From assembly GCF_002795425.1 (NCBI RefSeq), contig NZ_PHHA01000028.1, positions 39,671-103,670 of the forward strand: a stretch of DNA of 64,000 nucleotides, written 5' to 3'. Origin of the DNA: Conservatibacter flavescens. GTDB taxonomy: Bacteria > Pseudomonadota > Gammaproteobacteria > Enterobacterales > Pasteurellaceae. The notes under the pieces are model-generated. The model was not told where the DNA came from. It saw only the letters and a list, made by a program, of their open reading frames with translations, and did no database searches. Positions 28,625 through 37,536 of the stretch are shown here, one piece after another (within the stretch, counting starts at the first letter, position 1; each line of letters begins with the position of its first letter). The translations under genes and the position numbers were made by a program.

Positions 28625-29182
28625 TTAGCCAATTAAAATATCAAATAGCGGTATATCCCAACTTTCAACAGGTAACATATCCACTTGTTGACAGGCATGG
28701 GCTAGCCCAACAGGAATAAAGTGCTTTTGTTGCCAATTTTCCAATGTGCGATCATAGAATCCGCCGCCCATACCTAGCCGGTTCTTTTGCTGGTCAAAGG
28801 CAACCAATGGCGTGAAAATAATATCTAATTGTTCACTTGGCCACACCGCTCTTATATCAAGTTGAGGCTCTAAAATGCCAAATGCATTTACTTGCATTTG
28901 CGTTGTGGGCATATAAGCGAGAAATAATAAATGCCCTTGACTAAATGGGTGTAAAACCGGCAAATAGACTGATTTTCCCTGCTGCCATAACGCATTAATA
29001 AGGCTTTGAGTTGAAATCTCTCCATCAAAAGACAAATAAAGCGCAATATGCTCCGCTTGATGCTGCTCAATAAAATGCAACGCTTGTCGAGTCACTAATC
29101 GTTCAGCTTGAGTTTGTTGAAGTGCGGTTAAATTTCGACGAATTTTTCGGATCTGAGAACGGATTTGTTGGCGAGTTTCCAT
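28625..29182 (-). CDS. ygfA: 5-formyltetrahydrofolate cyclo-ligase (YgfA/FthC)
   Basis: A 185-residue enzyme that converts 5-formyl-THF to 5,10-methenyl-THF with ATP. The signature LGMGGGFYDRTL lies near residue 135, and the N-terminal R-x-x-IRK-IRR pattern binds phosphate. It follows the 6S RNA gene on the same strand with about 22 bases between, the conserved zapA-ssrS-ygfA order of gammaproteobacteria, so it is probably made from the 6S read-through transcript. Uptake signal at 29120-29128. Confidence 0.93.
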   Translation of the reverse strand: METRQQIRSQIRKIRRNLTALQQTQAERLVTRQALHFIEQHQAEHIALYLSFDGEISTQSLINALWQQGKSVYLPVLHPFSQGHLLFLAYMPTTQMQVNAFGILEPQLDIRAVWPSEQLDIIFTPLVAFDQQKNRLGMGGGFYDRTLENWQQKHFIPVGLAHACQQVDMLPVESWDIPLFDILIG

Positions 29183-29204
29183 AAAATCAATTCATTGCAG
29201 TTTG

Positions 29205-29387
29205 AGAGGCCCCAGAGTGCCGTTGCGAGTGGCAGTCCTTGAACCCAACGGTTCAAGGGAATTAGTTGTTATTATTTTTAGGCTTCTTAGTCAAGCTAAG
29301 CTTGCACACCAATAATAGAGAACCAATTCATAAAGTTTAAAGTATCGGCTCAGGGACGTAACTCACTGGCGAACACTCCAGGAAATT
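29205..29387 (-). ncRNA. ssrS: 6S RNA
   Basis: Read on the minus strand, this about 183-base segment keeps E. coli 6S landmarks: GTGTTCGC near the 5' end, CCTGAGCCGATA, GAGAAGCC-like AAGAAGCCT, and the hairpin CCTTGAACC-x-GGTTCAAGG (about 29239-29258). The ends pair: CCTGGAGTG with CACTCTGGG. 6S mimics an open promoter and sequesters sigma-70 RNA polymerase in stationary phase. Ends are estimates. Position between zapA and ygfA is diagnostic. Confidence 0.94.
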
Positions 29388-29462
29388 TATAGAATAATAC
29401 TAACGTAATTTATCAATTTTTCCTAGTATTAATTTTGAGATTATGCTGTAAATCTATTCAAA

Positions 29463-29774
29463 TTATTGCGTTTTGTATAAATTTTGTTGTGTGAGAATAT
29501 TTTCTAAAGAGTGATCTAATTGTTGCAAACGACTCTGCCACAGATTTTCTGTTGCATCATTTTTTCGTTGTGCTTGAGCAAGTTCATAGCTTAAATTTAA
29601 CCCAACAATCGCTAATGCCCGTTCTAATTGAACAATACCAGCACGTTCTTTTAACTCAAAAACTTTATTCTCCAATGATTCTGCTGCAGCACGCAAATCT
29701 GAATGCTGTTCTTCAGGACAATTTAAGCGTAATACTTGACCAAAAAGGCTTAATTCAATATTTTTAGATGACAT
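29463..29774 (-). CDS. zapA: Cell division protein ZapA
   Basis: A 103-residue protein with a globular N-terminal part (IELSLFGQVLRLNCPEE) and a long C-terminal coiled coil, matching ZapA, which cross-links and bundles FtsZ at midcell. First gene of the zapA-6S-ygfA group and divergent from ygfB. Confidence 0.93.
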   Translation of the reverse strand: MSSKNIELSLFGQVLRLNCPEEQHSDLRAAAESLENKVFELKERAGIVQLERALAIVGLNLSYELAQAQRKNDATENLWQSRLQQLDHSLENILTQQNLYKTQ

Positions 29775-29899
29775 TTTTGCCCCTCATATTTTCTATTTTT
29801 GTCTATTATGCCATTTTTTCTTATATTTAATCTAGATTTATTGGTGGGCAACTTGTAAGAGTGGTAAAATAGCGGGCAATTAATGTAAGGATTATAAAA

Positions 29900-30469
29900 A
29901 TGACCATTGAACTTTCATCTTATGAACAATTTTCAGTCTATCTAGAACGTGAAGGTATTCCCCACTCTGCAGCAGAAGTACACGGTTTGATTACAGGATT
30001 AATTGCCGGCGCGGTGTCCCATGAAGATTGGCTAAATTTTGTGTATCAATTTACCAATGACGGCCATGCTTATCCCATGCAGCTACTAAAAGAAACACAA
30101 CAACTCTACATTGATACTAAACAAAAATTAGCCGACATAGACGGGTTTAATTTCGATTTATGGCTTCCAGAAGAAGATAATATCTTTCAGCGAGCAGACG
30201 CTTTATCTGAATGGGTGAGCCATTTTCTATTAGGCATAGGCTTAGCACGCCCGCATTTTGAAAAAGAACTCAACACCCCAGAAATTCGTGAAGCATTTCG
30301 GGATTTACAAGACATTTGCATGTTAAGCTACGACGAAGACGATGATCTCGAAGAACTTAATCACGCAGTAGAAGAAATCGTTGAATATGTGCGCACACTC
30401 TCAACCTTATTTTTTACGCATTTTGCACAATTTAAACCCATTACATCACAGACAAAAATGTTACATTAA
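29900..30469 (+). CDS. ygfB: UPF0149 protein YgfB
   Basis: A 189-residue, acidic, helical protein of the UPF0149 family (SAAEVHGLITGLIAG, SEWVSHFLLGIGLA, EELNHAVEEIVEYVR). In Pseudomonas aeruginosa YgfB acts in gene regulation through AlpA, but its role here is unknown. It starts the ygfB-pepP-ubiH-ubiI run found across gammaproteobacteria and ends 12 bases before pepP. Confidence 0.92.
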   Translation: MTIELSSYEQFSVYLEREGIPHSAAEVHGLITGLIAGAVSHEDWLNFVYQFTNDGHAYPMQLLKETQQLYIDTKQKLADIDGFNFDLWLPEEDNIFQRADALSEWVSHFLLGIGLARPHFEKELNTPEIREAFRDLQDICMLSYDEDDDLEELNHAVEEIVEYVRTLSTLFFTHFAQFKPITSQTKMLH

Positions 30470-30481
30470 AGCGAGGAAAAC

Positions 30482-31783
30482 ATGGACTTAGCATATATGT
30501 CGGCTCTACCAACTGAAGAGTTTGTACAACGACGTCAACAGTTATTTGCAAACATGCAAGATAATTCGGCTTTGCTCGTGTTTTCAGAAATCGAGAAACG
30601 ACGTAATAATGATAGCTGCTATCCTTTTCGTCAAGACAGCTACTTTTGGTATTTAACCGGTTTTAATGAACCCAATTCCGTCTTATTACTACTAAAACAA
30701 GCTAACACATACCAAACAGTGATGTTTCTACGGCCGTCAGATCCATTAATGGAAACTTGGCATGGTCGTCGTTTAGGTGTTGAGCAGGCGCCTAAACATT
30801 TACATATTGATCAGGCTTTTTCTATACAAGATATTGAACAAATTTTACCTAAGCTGCTCTCAAAATGCAGCATACTTTATCATTTAGCCGATTGGCATGA
30901 ATGGGCCGAAACGCTATTAGCCCAATTAAAACTTCCCCATGCCCAACATAGCTGGAAACATTGGCTAGATGATATGCGTTTGTTTAAATCTCCCAATGAA
31001 ATTACCTTAATGCAACAAGCGGCTAGAATCTCAGCGTTAGGACATATTCGAGCCATGCAACAAACTCGCCCTAACCGTTTGGAATATGAAATTGCTGGAG
31101 AAATTGAATATGAATTTAATCGGCATGGCGCCCGTTTTCCCGCTTATAATTCCATTGTAGCCGGTGGCCATAATGCATGCATTTTACATTATACTGAAAA
31201 TGATCAACCCCTTGTTGATGGTGATTTAGTTCTAATTGATGCGGGCTGTGAGTTTGCAATGTATGCCGGTGATATTACACGTACTTTCCCGGTTAATGGC
31301 AAATTTACCGAGCCACAAAAAGCCATTTATACCTTAGTACTCAAGGCACAAAAACGAGCCATTGAACTACTCGTTGCTGGCAATTCTATTCAACAAGTTA
31401 ATGATGAAGTTATTCGTATTAAAGTTGAAGGACTAGTTGCATTAGGCATTTTACAAGGCGATATTAAGCAATTAATTGCAGATAATGCACATCGGCAATT
31501 CTATATGCATGGCTTAGGCCATTGGCTAGGATTAGATGTACATGATGTCGGAGAATATGGAGAAAATCGCAATCGGCCATTAGAAGTCGGCATGGTTGTG
31601 ACCGTAGAGCCTGGATTATATATTCCGCTAGATGCAAATGTTCCCCATCAATATCGCGGGATCGGCGTTCGCATTGAAGATAATATTCTGATCACTGAAT
31701 ATGGCAATAAAAACCTAACCAGTGCGGCGCCAAAAGAAATTGACGATATTGAACAACTGATGTGGAATGCCAATCATGTATGA
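30482..31783 (+). CDS. pepP: Xaa-Pro aminopeptidase P
   Basis: A 433-residue M24 metallopeptidase that removes N-terminal residues before proline. Its pita-bread domain has all five dimanganese ligands in sequence: LIDAGCEF, AGDITRTFP, HGLGHWLGLDVHD, TVEPGLYIP and GVRIEDN. The N-terminal creatinase-like domain starts EFVQRRQQLF. The end overlaps the start of ubiH by 8 bases. Confidence 0.96.
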   Translation: MDLAYMSALPTEEFVQRRQQLFANMQDNSALLVFSEIEKRRNNDSCYPFRQDSYFWYLTGFNEPNSVLLLLKQANTYQTVMFLRPSDPLMETWHGRRLGVEQAPKHLHIDQAFSIQDIEQILPKLLSKCSILYHLADWHEWAETLLAQLKLPHAQHSWKHWLDDMRLFKSPNEITLMQQAARISALGHIRAMQQTRPNRLEYEIAGEIEYEFNRHGARFPAYNSIVAGGHNACILHYTENDQPLVDGDLVLIDAGCEFAMYAGDITRTFPVNGKFTEPQKAIYTLVLKAQKRAIELLVAGNSIQQVNDEVIRIKVEGLVALGILQGDIKQLIADNAHRQFYMHGLGHWLGLDVHDVGEYGENRNRPLEVGMVVTVEPGLYIPLDANVPHQYRGIGVRIEDNILITEYGNKNLTSAAPKEIDDIEQLMWNANHV

Positions 31784-32966
31784 TGTTGTAATCAATGGTG
31801 GTGCAATGACAGGTTCAACGTTGGCATTAGCACTCACTCATCTCACACAAGGCAAATGTCGCATTGCCATTATTGAAAAGCAATCCCCGAGCCTACATCA
31901 ACATAGCGGCTTCGATAGCCGTTGTATTGCGCTGTCTGATGGTACATGCCAACGACTTGACCAAATCCAGCTTCCACATGGACAATCTTTGTGGTCTCAA
32001 ATGCAGCCAATTATCACTCCAATTCAGCATATACATGTTTCTGATAAAGGGCATTTTGGCCTAGTTGAATTTCATGCTAAAGAATTTAATTTACCTCAGT
32101 TAGGTGTGGTAGTTGAACTTTCTGCAATGGGAAACTTATTATTACAACAAATTCAACGTTGCCCTAATATTGACTATATTTGCCCGGACGAAATTCAACA
32201 GATTGAACGAACCAAACAAATCGTTCACATCACACTGAAAAACGGTCGACGCTTGACCACAAGCTTATTGGTAGGAGCTGATGGCGCCAATTCCAAAATC
32301 GCTCACACATTCAATATGACACAAGACATTATTCGCCAATACGGACAAACGGCAATCATCGCGAATATTCAACCTCAACAAGCGCATTTAGGACGCGCTT
32401 TTGAACGATTCACTGATGAAGGCCCGATTGCGCTCTTGCCCATGGCAAATAATCTTATGACTCTCGTTTGGTGTGTTAAGCAAGCCGAGCCGCTTCTCCA
32501 TTTATCAGATGCCGCTTTTCTTAGCCAACTTCAACAGCGATTTGGCTGGCGATTGGGAAAATTACAACAGTGTGGCCCACGTGTTGCCTACCCGCTTCAT
32601 TTAACCAAAGCCTCTCATAGTATCCAACCTCGCGTTGTACTTATTGGCAATGCCGCACAAACATTACATCCGATTGCAGGGCAAGGATTTAATTTAGGGA
32701 TTCGTGATGTGTTAAACTTAGCCAAGATTGTCAGCGACGCTTTTATGCAACAACAAGACTGGGGAGAATATAAGGTATTACAACGTTACGCAATGAAACG
32801 CACAGCCGATCAACAAAGCATAATAAACTTAACCGATGGTTTAGTTTCTCTTTTCTCTAATCATCTTTTACCTATGCAAATTGGGCGTAATCTAGGCTTA
32901 ATCACACTGGCACAGTCACAGCTACTGCGCCAATATTTTGCGAAACCAACTTTAGGGTGGATTTAA
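31776..32966 (+). CDS. ubiH: 2-octaprenyl-6-methoxyphenol hydroxylase UbiH
   Basis: A 396-residue flavin monooxygenase of ubiquinone synthesis (aerobic ring hydroxylation at C1). It has the FAD Rossmann block VVINGGAMTGSTLAL, the LVGADGANSK block and the UbiH-specific GNAAQTLHPIAGQGFNLG, where Asn replaces the Asp usual in this superfamily. I chose ATG 31776, 8 bases before the pepP end; ATG 31767 adds three residues and is also possible. The next gene ubiI begins directly after the stop. Confidence 0.93.
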   Translation: MYDVVINGGAMTGSTLALALTHLTQGKCRIAIIEKQSPSLHQHSGFDSRCIALSDGTCQRLDQIQLPHGQSLWSQMQPIITPIQHIHVSDKGHFGLVEFHAKEFNLPQLGVVVELSAMGNLLLQQIQRCPNIDYICPDEIQQIERTKQIVHITLKNGRRLTTSLLVGADGANSKIAHTFNMTQDIIRQYGQTAIIANIQPQQAHLGRAFERFTDEGPIALLPMANNLMTLVWCVKQAEPLLHLSDAAFLSQLQQRFGWRLGKLQQCGPRVAYPLHLTKASHSIQPRVVLIGNAAQTLHPIAGQGFNLGIRDVLNLAKIVSDAFMQQQDWGEYKVLQRYAMKRTADQQSIINLTDGLVSLFSNHLLPMQIGRNLGLITLAQSQLLRQYFAKPTLGWI

Positions 32967-34136
32967 ATGAAACATGTGGATGTCATTATTATCGGTGGAG
33001 GTATGGTGGGATTAGCACTCGCAGCCCGTTTAAAGCAATCCTCCCTATCATTATGTATAATTGAAGCTTTTCCCCCCGCGTTGGATTTCTCAAGTTATGC
33101 GCCACGTGTTAGTGCATTAAACTTATCCAGTGAAAAGCTCTTACAACAAATTGGCATATGGCAAGAATTACAACAATTACGCCTAACTCCTTATGATAAA
33201 ATGACAATTTGGGAAAAAGATAGCTTTGGCCGTCTTGATTTTACCACGCAAGGATTAGGTATCAATCACTTAGGACATATCGCTGAAAACCACCTTATTC
33301 AAGGTATCTTGTGGCAACATGTCATGCAACAAAAAAATGTCGATATTATAACCGCACTTCCACATCGGTTAGACATTAATCCACATACCGCTATTTTACA
33401 GCTTGATAACCATGAAATGATCTCAGCCAAATTAGTGGTCGGTGCCGATGGTGCAAACTCTTGGGTTCGCCAACAAGCTAATATCCCCTTAGTATTCCAT
33501 GATTATGGCCACCATGCTCTTGTCTGCAATGTTAATACACAAGAACCGCATAACCATTGTGCGCGCCAAATTTTTTCCTCTGACAGTATATTAGCGTTTT
33601 TACCTCTAGATAAACCTAATTTATGTTCTATAGTTTGGTCTTTACCTCCAGAGCAAGCCAAACAATTACATAGCTGTGATGAAATAAGCTTTAATAAAGC
33701 CCTAAATGTCGCATTTGATGGTCAGCTTGGCCTATGCCAAATCACTAGTGAACGTAAAATATTTCCTTTGACTGCGCGTTATGCTCGAAATTTTGCCCAC
33801 CCTCGTATTGCACTTATTGGCGATGCCGCTCATACCATTCACCCTTTAGCCGGCTTAGGCGTAAATCTTGGTTTTCAGGATGTAGAAAGTCTAGCAAAAA
33901 CACTATTGGAGAATGAAGCTGCTCATTTAGACATTGGAGAATATCGCTATCTGCGTCATTATGAACGGACACGTAAAGTCGAGGCGATGAAAATGCTAGC
34001 CGCAATGCAAGGGCTCAAATCCCTATTTGAAGGCGATCATCCACTAAAAAAATGGGTACGCGGTATAGGTTTAGCCACAACACAACAGCTCAATTTCGTC
34101 AAAGACCAACTGATAAAACAGGCATTAAACCTATAA
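32967..34136 (+). CDS. ubiI: 2-octaprenylphenol hydroxylase UbiI (VisC family)
   Basis: A 389-residue UbiH/UbiI/UbiF-type flavin monooxygenase. FAD blocks are VIIIGGGMVGLALAARL, VVGADGANSWVRQQ and GDAAHTIHPLAGLGVNLG. UbiI versus UbiF is decided by position: ygfB-pepP-ubiH-ubiI is the order in E. coli. It performs the C5 hydroxylation in aerobic ubiquinone synthesis. No gap separates it from ubiH. Uptake signal at 33351-33359. Confidence 0.87.
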   Translation: MKHVDVIIIGGGMVGLALAARLKQSSLSLCIIEAFPPALDFSSYAPRVSALNLSSEKLLQQIGIWQELQQLRLTPYDKMTIWEKDSFGRLDFTTQGLGINHLGHIAENHLIQGILWQHVMQQKNVDIITALPHRLDINPHTAILQLDNHEMISAKLVVGADGANSWVRQQANIPLVFHDYGHHALVCNVNTQEPHNHCARQIFSSDSILAFLPLDKPNLCSIVWSLPPEQAKQLHSCDEISFNKALNVAFDGQLGLCQITSERKIFPLTARYARNFAHPRIALIGDAAHTIHPLAGLGVNLGFQDVESLAKTLLENEAAHLDIGEYRYLRHYERTRKVEAMKMLAAMQGLKSLFEGDHPLKKWVRGIGLATTQQLNFVKDQLIKQALNL

Positions 34137-34165
34137 ACAAAAAAGAGCAAGCGCTATGCTTGCTC
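34135..34165 (-). terminator. Terminator of tmaR (shared with ubiI)
   Basis: GAGCAAGC (34145-34152), loop GCTAT, GCTTGCTC (34158-34165). On the minus strand TTTTTTG follows, so it fits the tmaR end; it sits between two converging stops. Confidence 0.75.
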
Positions 34166-34174
34166 CGAAATAGA

Positions 34175-34498
34175 TTATTTCTTATGTGATTTTGCCTGTT
34201 CTTTCATTTTGGCACTAATTTCACGGCGTTGTTTTGATAATTCCGCATTACGAATCATATATTCATCAACACGTCCTTCATAATCATCATGCATATTCGC
34301 AATGATCGCACGCACATCCTCAATACTCATATCATCATTAATATATTGGTTCAGATTATCAAGTAATAGTACACGTTTTTGATTATCACGGATTTTACGA
34401 TCATTGTCCGCAATATCACGCTTTAATTTATTTTTTAGACGATACATACGCACATACTCTAAGACATCTTGAAAAGATTGTTTGTTAACATTTTCCAT
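34175..34498 (-). CDS. tmaR: PTS polarity-modulating protein TmaR (YeeX)
   Basis: A 107-residue, highly charged coiled-coil protein closely matching E. coli YeeX/TmaR ([59 protein letters not shown]). TmaR clusters at the poles and controls localisation and activity of PTS enzyme I. The gene stands alone, 68 bases after uvrD on the same strand. Confidence 0.9.
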   Translation of the reverse strand: MENVNKQSFQDVLEYVRMYRLKNKLKRDIADNDRKIRDNQKRVLLLDNLNQYINDDMSIEDVRAIIANMHDDYEGRVDEYMIRNAELSKQRREISAKMKEQAKSHKK

Positions 34499-34566
34499 AG
34501 CTAATTTCTCTAAATAAATAACACTAACCCTAATTTAACGGTTTTTCTTTGTTTCGTCAAAAAATA

Positions 34567-36741
34567 TTAACCGACTTTTTCTAATTTTGCTAAGGCGGCA
34601 ATGAGCCACTTAATCCCCTGATTTTGAAAGGCTATTTGTAAACGAGTATTACTTTCTACGCCCTCTACATTAATAATCGTGCCAATACCAAATTTTTCAT
34701 GCTTCACTTTTTGCCCCATCTTCCATACCGCATCATCATTTAACAATGCAGAAGCATTTACTGTAGCTGCCCGATTATATGCGCGGGTCACGGTTCCACG
34801 TAGACGAATTTCTTGAATGCACTCCTTTGGCAACTCACTAATAAAACGCGAAGCGACATGGCGCTCTTCTTTACCATATAAACGGCGGCTTTCAGCATAA
34901 CTAATGGTTAGCTTTTTCTTCGCGCGGGTAATCCCTACATAGGCTAAACGACGCTCTTCCTCTAAACGCCCCTGCTCCATTAAAGACATTGCACTCGGAA
35001 AAATACCTTCTTCAACACCAACCATAAACACGCGTGGAAATTCCAGGCCTTTCGCTGCATGTAAAGTCATCATTTCAACACAAGCTTGGTGAGGAGAGGC
35101 TTGTGTTTCACCCGCCTCTAACGATGCATGGGTTAAAAATGCGGTTAAATCGGTCATATCTTCCACTTCATCCGGTTTAACAAACTCTCGGGTTGCTGAA
35201 ACTAATTCTTCTAAGTTTTCAATACGCACTTCACCTTTTTCGCCTTTTTCCTGCTGATACATTTCATATAAGCCGGAATGTTTGATCACAAAATCAGTTT
35301 GAGCAAAAAGTGGCATTTCTTCTGTTTCTTGTTGTAATGAATTAATCAATTCCCTAAAACGTAGTAATGCGGTAGAGGCACGCCCTGCTAATAAGTTTTC
35401 ATGAATTGCGATCTGTGTCGCTTGCCAAAGTGTGACTTGTCGTTCACGGGTTAAATTACGTAAGATGTCTAATGTTCGATCGCCTATCCCTCTCGGCGGG
35501 GTATTAATCACTCGCTCAAACGCAGCATCATCTTGACGATTAGCAATTAAACGTAGATAAGCCAACGCATCTTTAATTTCTTGACGTTCAAAGAAGCGCA
35601 TTCCGCCATAAATACGATAAGGAATATTTGCACGAATTAATGCTTCTTCTAATACACGTGATTGGCTATTACTCCGGTATAGCACCGCACAATCGTCTAA
35701 TTTTCCACCGTCTTCTAACCAAATGTTAATTTGTGATGAGACAAAAAGTGCTTCATCTAATTCATTAAATGCCGCATAAATCCCCACCGGTTCTCCTGCG
35801 CCATCTTGTGTCCAAAGATCTTTTCCTAATCGATTGTGGTTGTTAGAAATGAGTTGATTTGCGCTATTCAGAATATTATTAGTAGAGCGATAATTCTGCT
35901 CCAAACGAATGGTTTGTGCCTTAGGGTAATCACGTAAAAATTGCTGAATATTTTCAATTTTCGCGCCACGCCAACCATAAATAGATTGATCATCATCACC
36001 AACAATCATCACATTACCGGTATCTCCCGCTAATAAACGAATCCAATCGTATTGAATCTTGTTAGTATCTTGAAACTCATCAACCAAAATATGCTGAAAA
36101 CGTTGCTGATAACGTGCGAGTATGACAGGTTTTTTAAGCCATAACTCATAAGCCCTTAACAATAACTCAGCAAAGTCAACTAAACCCGCACGGTTACAGG
36201 CATCTTGATAAATTTGGTAAATGCGAATCCATTCTCTTTCTTGGCGATCATCGCCAGCATCAAGGTGATGAGGCCGCAATCCTTCATCTTTTTTATTATT
36301 AATATACCAACATGCTTGTTTTGGCGGAAATGCCTTTTCATCAAACTGATGTAACTTCATCAAGCGTTTAATTAAACGCAACTGATCGTCTGCATCTAAA
36401 ATTTGAAAATCTTGGGGTAAATCGACGTCTAAATGATGAGCGCGTAACAATCTATTGGCGATACTATGAAATGTTCCAACCCACATGCCGAATAAACGCT
36501 GTTCAGCTAAAGTGCTTTCAATACGGTGGCGCATTTCTGCTGCGGCTTTATTGGTAAATGTCACGGCCATAATATTCCCCTCAGGCACATTTTCGACACC
36601 AATAAGCCAAGCTATGCGATGAGTTAAAACACGGGTTTTGCCGCTTCCAGCCCCTGCTAATACAAGATAATTTCCAATAGGCGCTGCGACTGCTTCTCGT
36701 TGTTTATCATTTAAACCATCAAGTAATTCTGAAAAATCCAT
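34567..36741 (-). CDS. uvrD: DNA helicase II UvrD
   Basis: A 724-residue SF1A helicase (E. coli 720) for mismatch and nucleotide-excision repair. Motifs in order: LAGAGSGKT (Walker A), VTFTNKAAAEM, ILVDEFQDTN, LEQNYRS, TLHAAKGLEFPRVF, YVGITRAKK; the C-terminus has the Tudor-like GQKVKHEKFGIGTI. The ATG at 36741 (MDFSELLDGLNDKQ) matches the family; an upstream in-frame start at 36774 adds 11 unconserved residues. A 137-base gap to rluA contains an uptake signal at 36816-36824. Confidence 0.96.
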   Translation of the reverse strand: MDFSELLDGLNDKQREAVAAPIGNYLVLAGAGSGKTRVLTHRIAWLIGVENVPEGNIMAVTFTNKAAAEMRHRIESTLAEQRLFGMWVGTFHSIANRLLRAHHLDVDLPQDFQILDADDQLRLIKRLMKLHQFDEKAFPPKQACWYINNKKDEGLRPHHLDAGDDRQEREWIRIYQIYQDACNRAGLVDFAELLLRAYELWLKKPVILARYQQRFQHILVDEFQDTNKIQYDWIRLLAGDTGNVMIVGDDDQSIYGWRGAKIENIQQFLRDYPKAQTIRLEQNYRSTNNILNSANQLISNNHNRLGKDLWTQDGAGEPVGIYAAFNELDEALFVSSQINIWLEDGGKLDDCAVLYRSNSQSRVLEEALIRANIPYRIYGGMRFFERQEIKDALAYLRLIANRQDDAAFERVINTPPRGIGDRTLDILRNLTRERQVTLWQATQIAIHENLLAGRASTALLRFRELINSLQQETEEMPLFAQTDFVIKHSGLYEMYQQEKGEKGEVRIENLEELVSATREFVKPDEVEDMTDLTAFLTHASLEAGETQASPHQACVEMMTLHAAKGLEFPRVFMVGVEEGIFPSAMSLMEQGRLEEERRLAYVGITRAKKKLTISYAESRRLYGKEERHVASRFISELPKECIQEIRLRGTVTRAYNRAATVNASALLNDDAVWKMGQKVKHEKFGIGTIINVEGVESNTRLQIAFQNQGIKWLIAALAKLEKVG

Positions 36742-36878
36742 GCATTCCACCACTGTTTTTTTATACAGACCCATTATAACAATATTTTAAAATTTGGATA
36801 GTAGCAACCGCAAAAAAGTGCGGTCAAAAATACCTAATTTTTATATACCAATAGAAAACATGATAAAACACTAATGTA

Positions 36879-37535
36879 CTAAAAAGGCACTTTAGCCTGA
36901 AAACACAAGGGTTCTCCTGTAATGGGGTGAGTAATTTGTAGTTGTTCTGCATGCAAGCATAAACGCGATGACATCGCCTTAGCCTGAGGGTGAGCATAGA
37001 ATTTATCGCCTAAAATCGGATGCCCGAGCGCTAACAAATGTAAACGCAATTGATGAGAACGTCCTGTGATGGGAGTTAACTTTACACGAGTGCTATTATT
37101 CGATAACCGTTGTAAAACGTGAAAATGTGTGATGGCTTTTTTTCCTCGTTCAAAACAAATAATTTGGCGAGGTCGGTTTTCCCAATCGCAAATCAATGGC
37201 AAATTTATTGTCCCTTGAGTTTCCTTCAAATGCCCCCAAACTAACGCTTGATAATGTTTTTTCGGTTCACGTTCACGAAATTGGCGCTTTAATTCCCTGT
37301 CAGCTGCTTTACTTAAAGCAAATAGTAACACTCCACTCGTTGCCATATCTAAGCGATGAGCCGGTTCACAGAACCCATATTTGGCTTTTACCCGACTCAT
37401 CGCGCTATCAAAATATTGAGGCTGACTGCCTGGAACAGACAATAAACCACTCGGCTTATCTACTGCAATAATATGATTATCCTGATATAAAATCGTTAGC
37501 GGTTCCACCGGTGGATGATATTCAATGAGTGCCAT
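36879..37535 (-). CDS. rluA: Dual-specificity 23S rRNA/tRNA pseudouridine synthase RluA
   Basis: A 218-residue RluA-family enzyme making pseudouridine at 23S rRNA 746 and tRNA 32. The catalytic Asp lies in AHRLDMATSGVLLFA near residue 62; DNHIIAVDKPSGLLSVPG and GRSHQLRLHL are the other signatures. It lacks an S4 domain, as RluA does. It follows rapA by one base, the rapA-rluA pairing seen in E. coli. Confidence 0.93.
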   Translation of the reverse strand: MALIEYHPPVEPLTILYQDNHIIAVDKPSGLLSVPGSQPQYFDSAMSRVKAKYGFCEPAHRLDMATSGVLLFALSKAADRELKRQFREREPKKHYQALVWGHLKETQGTINLPLICDWENRPRQIICFERGKKAITHFHVLQRLSNNSTRVKLTPITGRSHQLRLHLLALGHPILGDKFYAHPQAKAMSSRLCLHAEQLQITHPITGEPLCFQAKVPF

Positions 37536-37536
37536 G

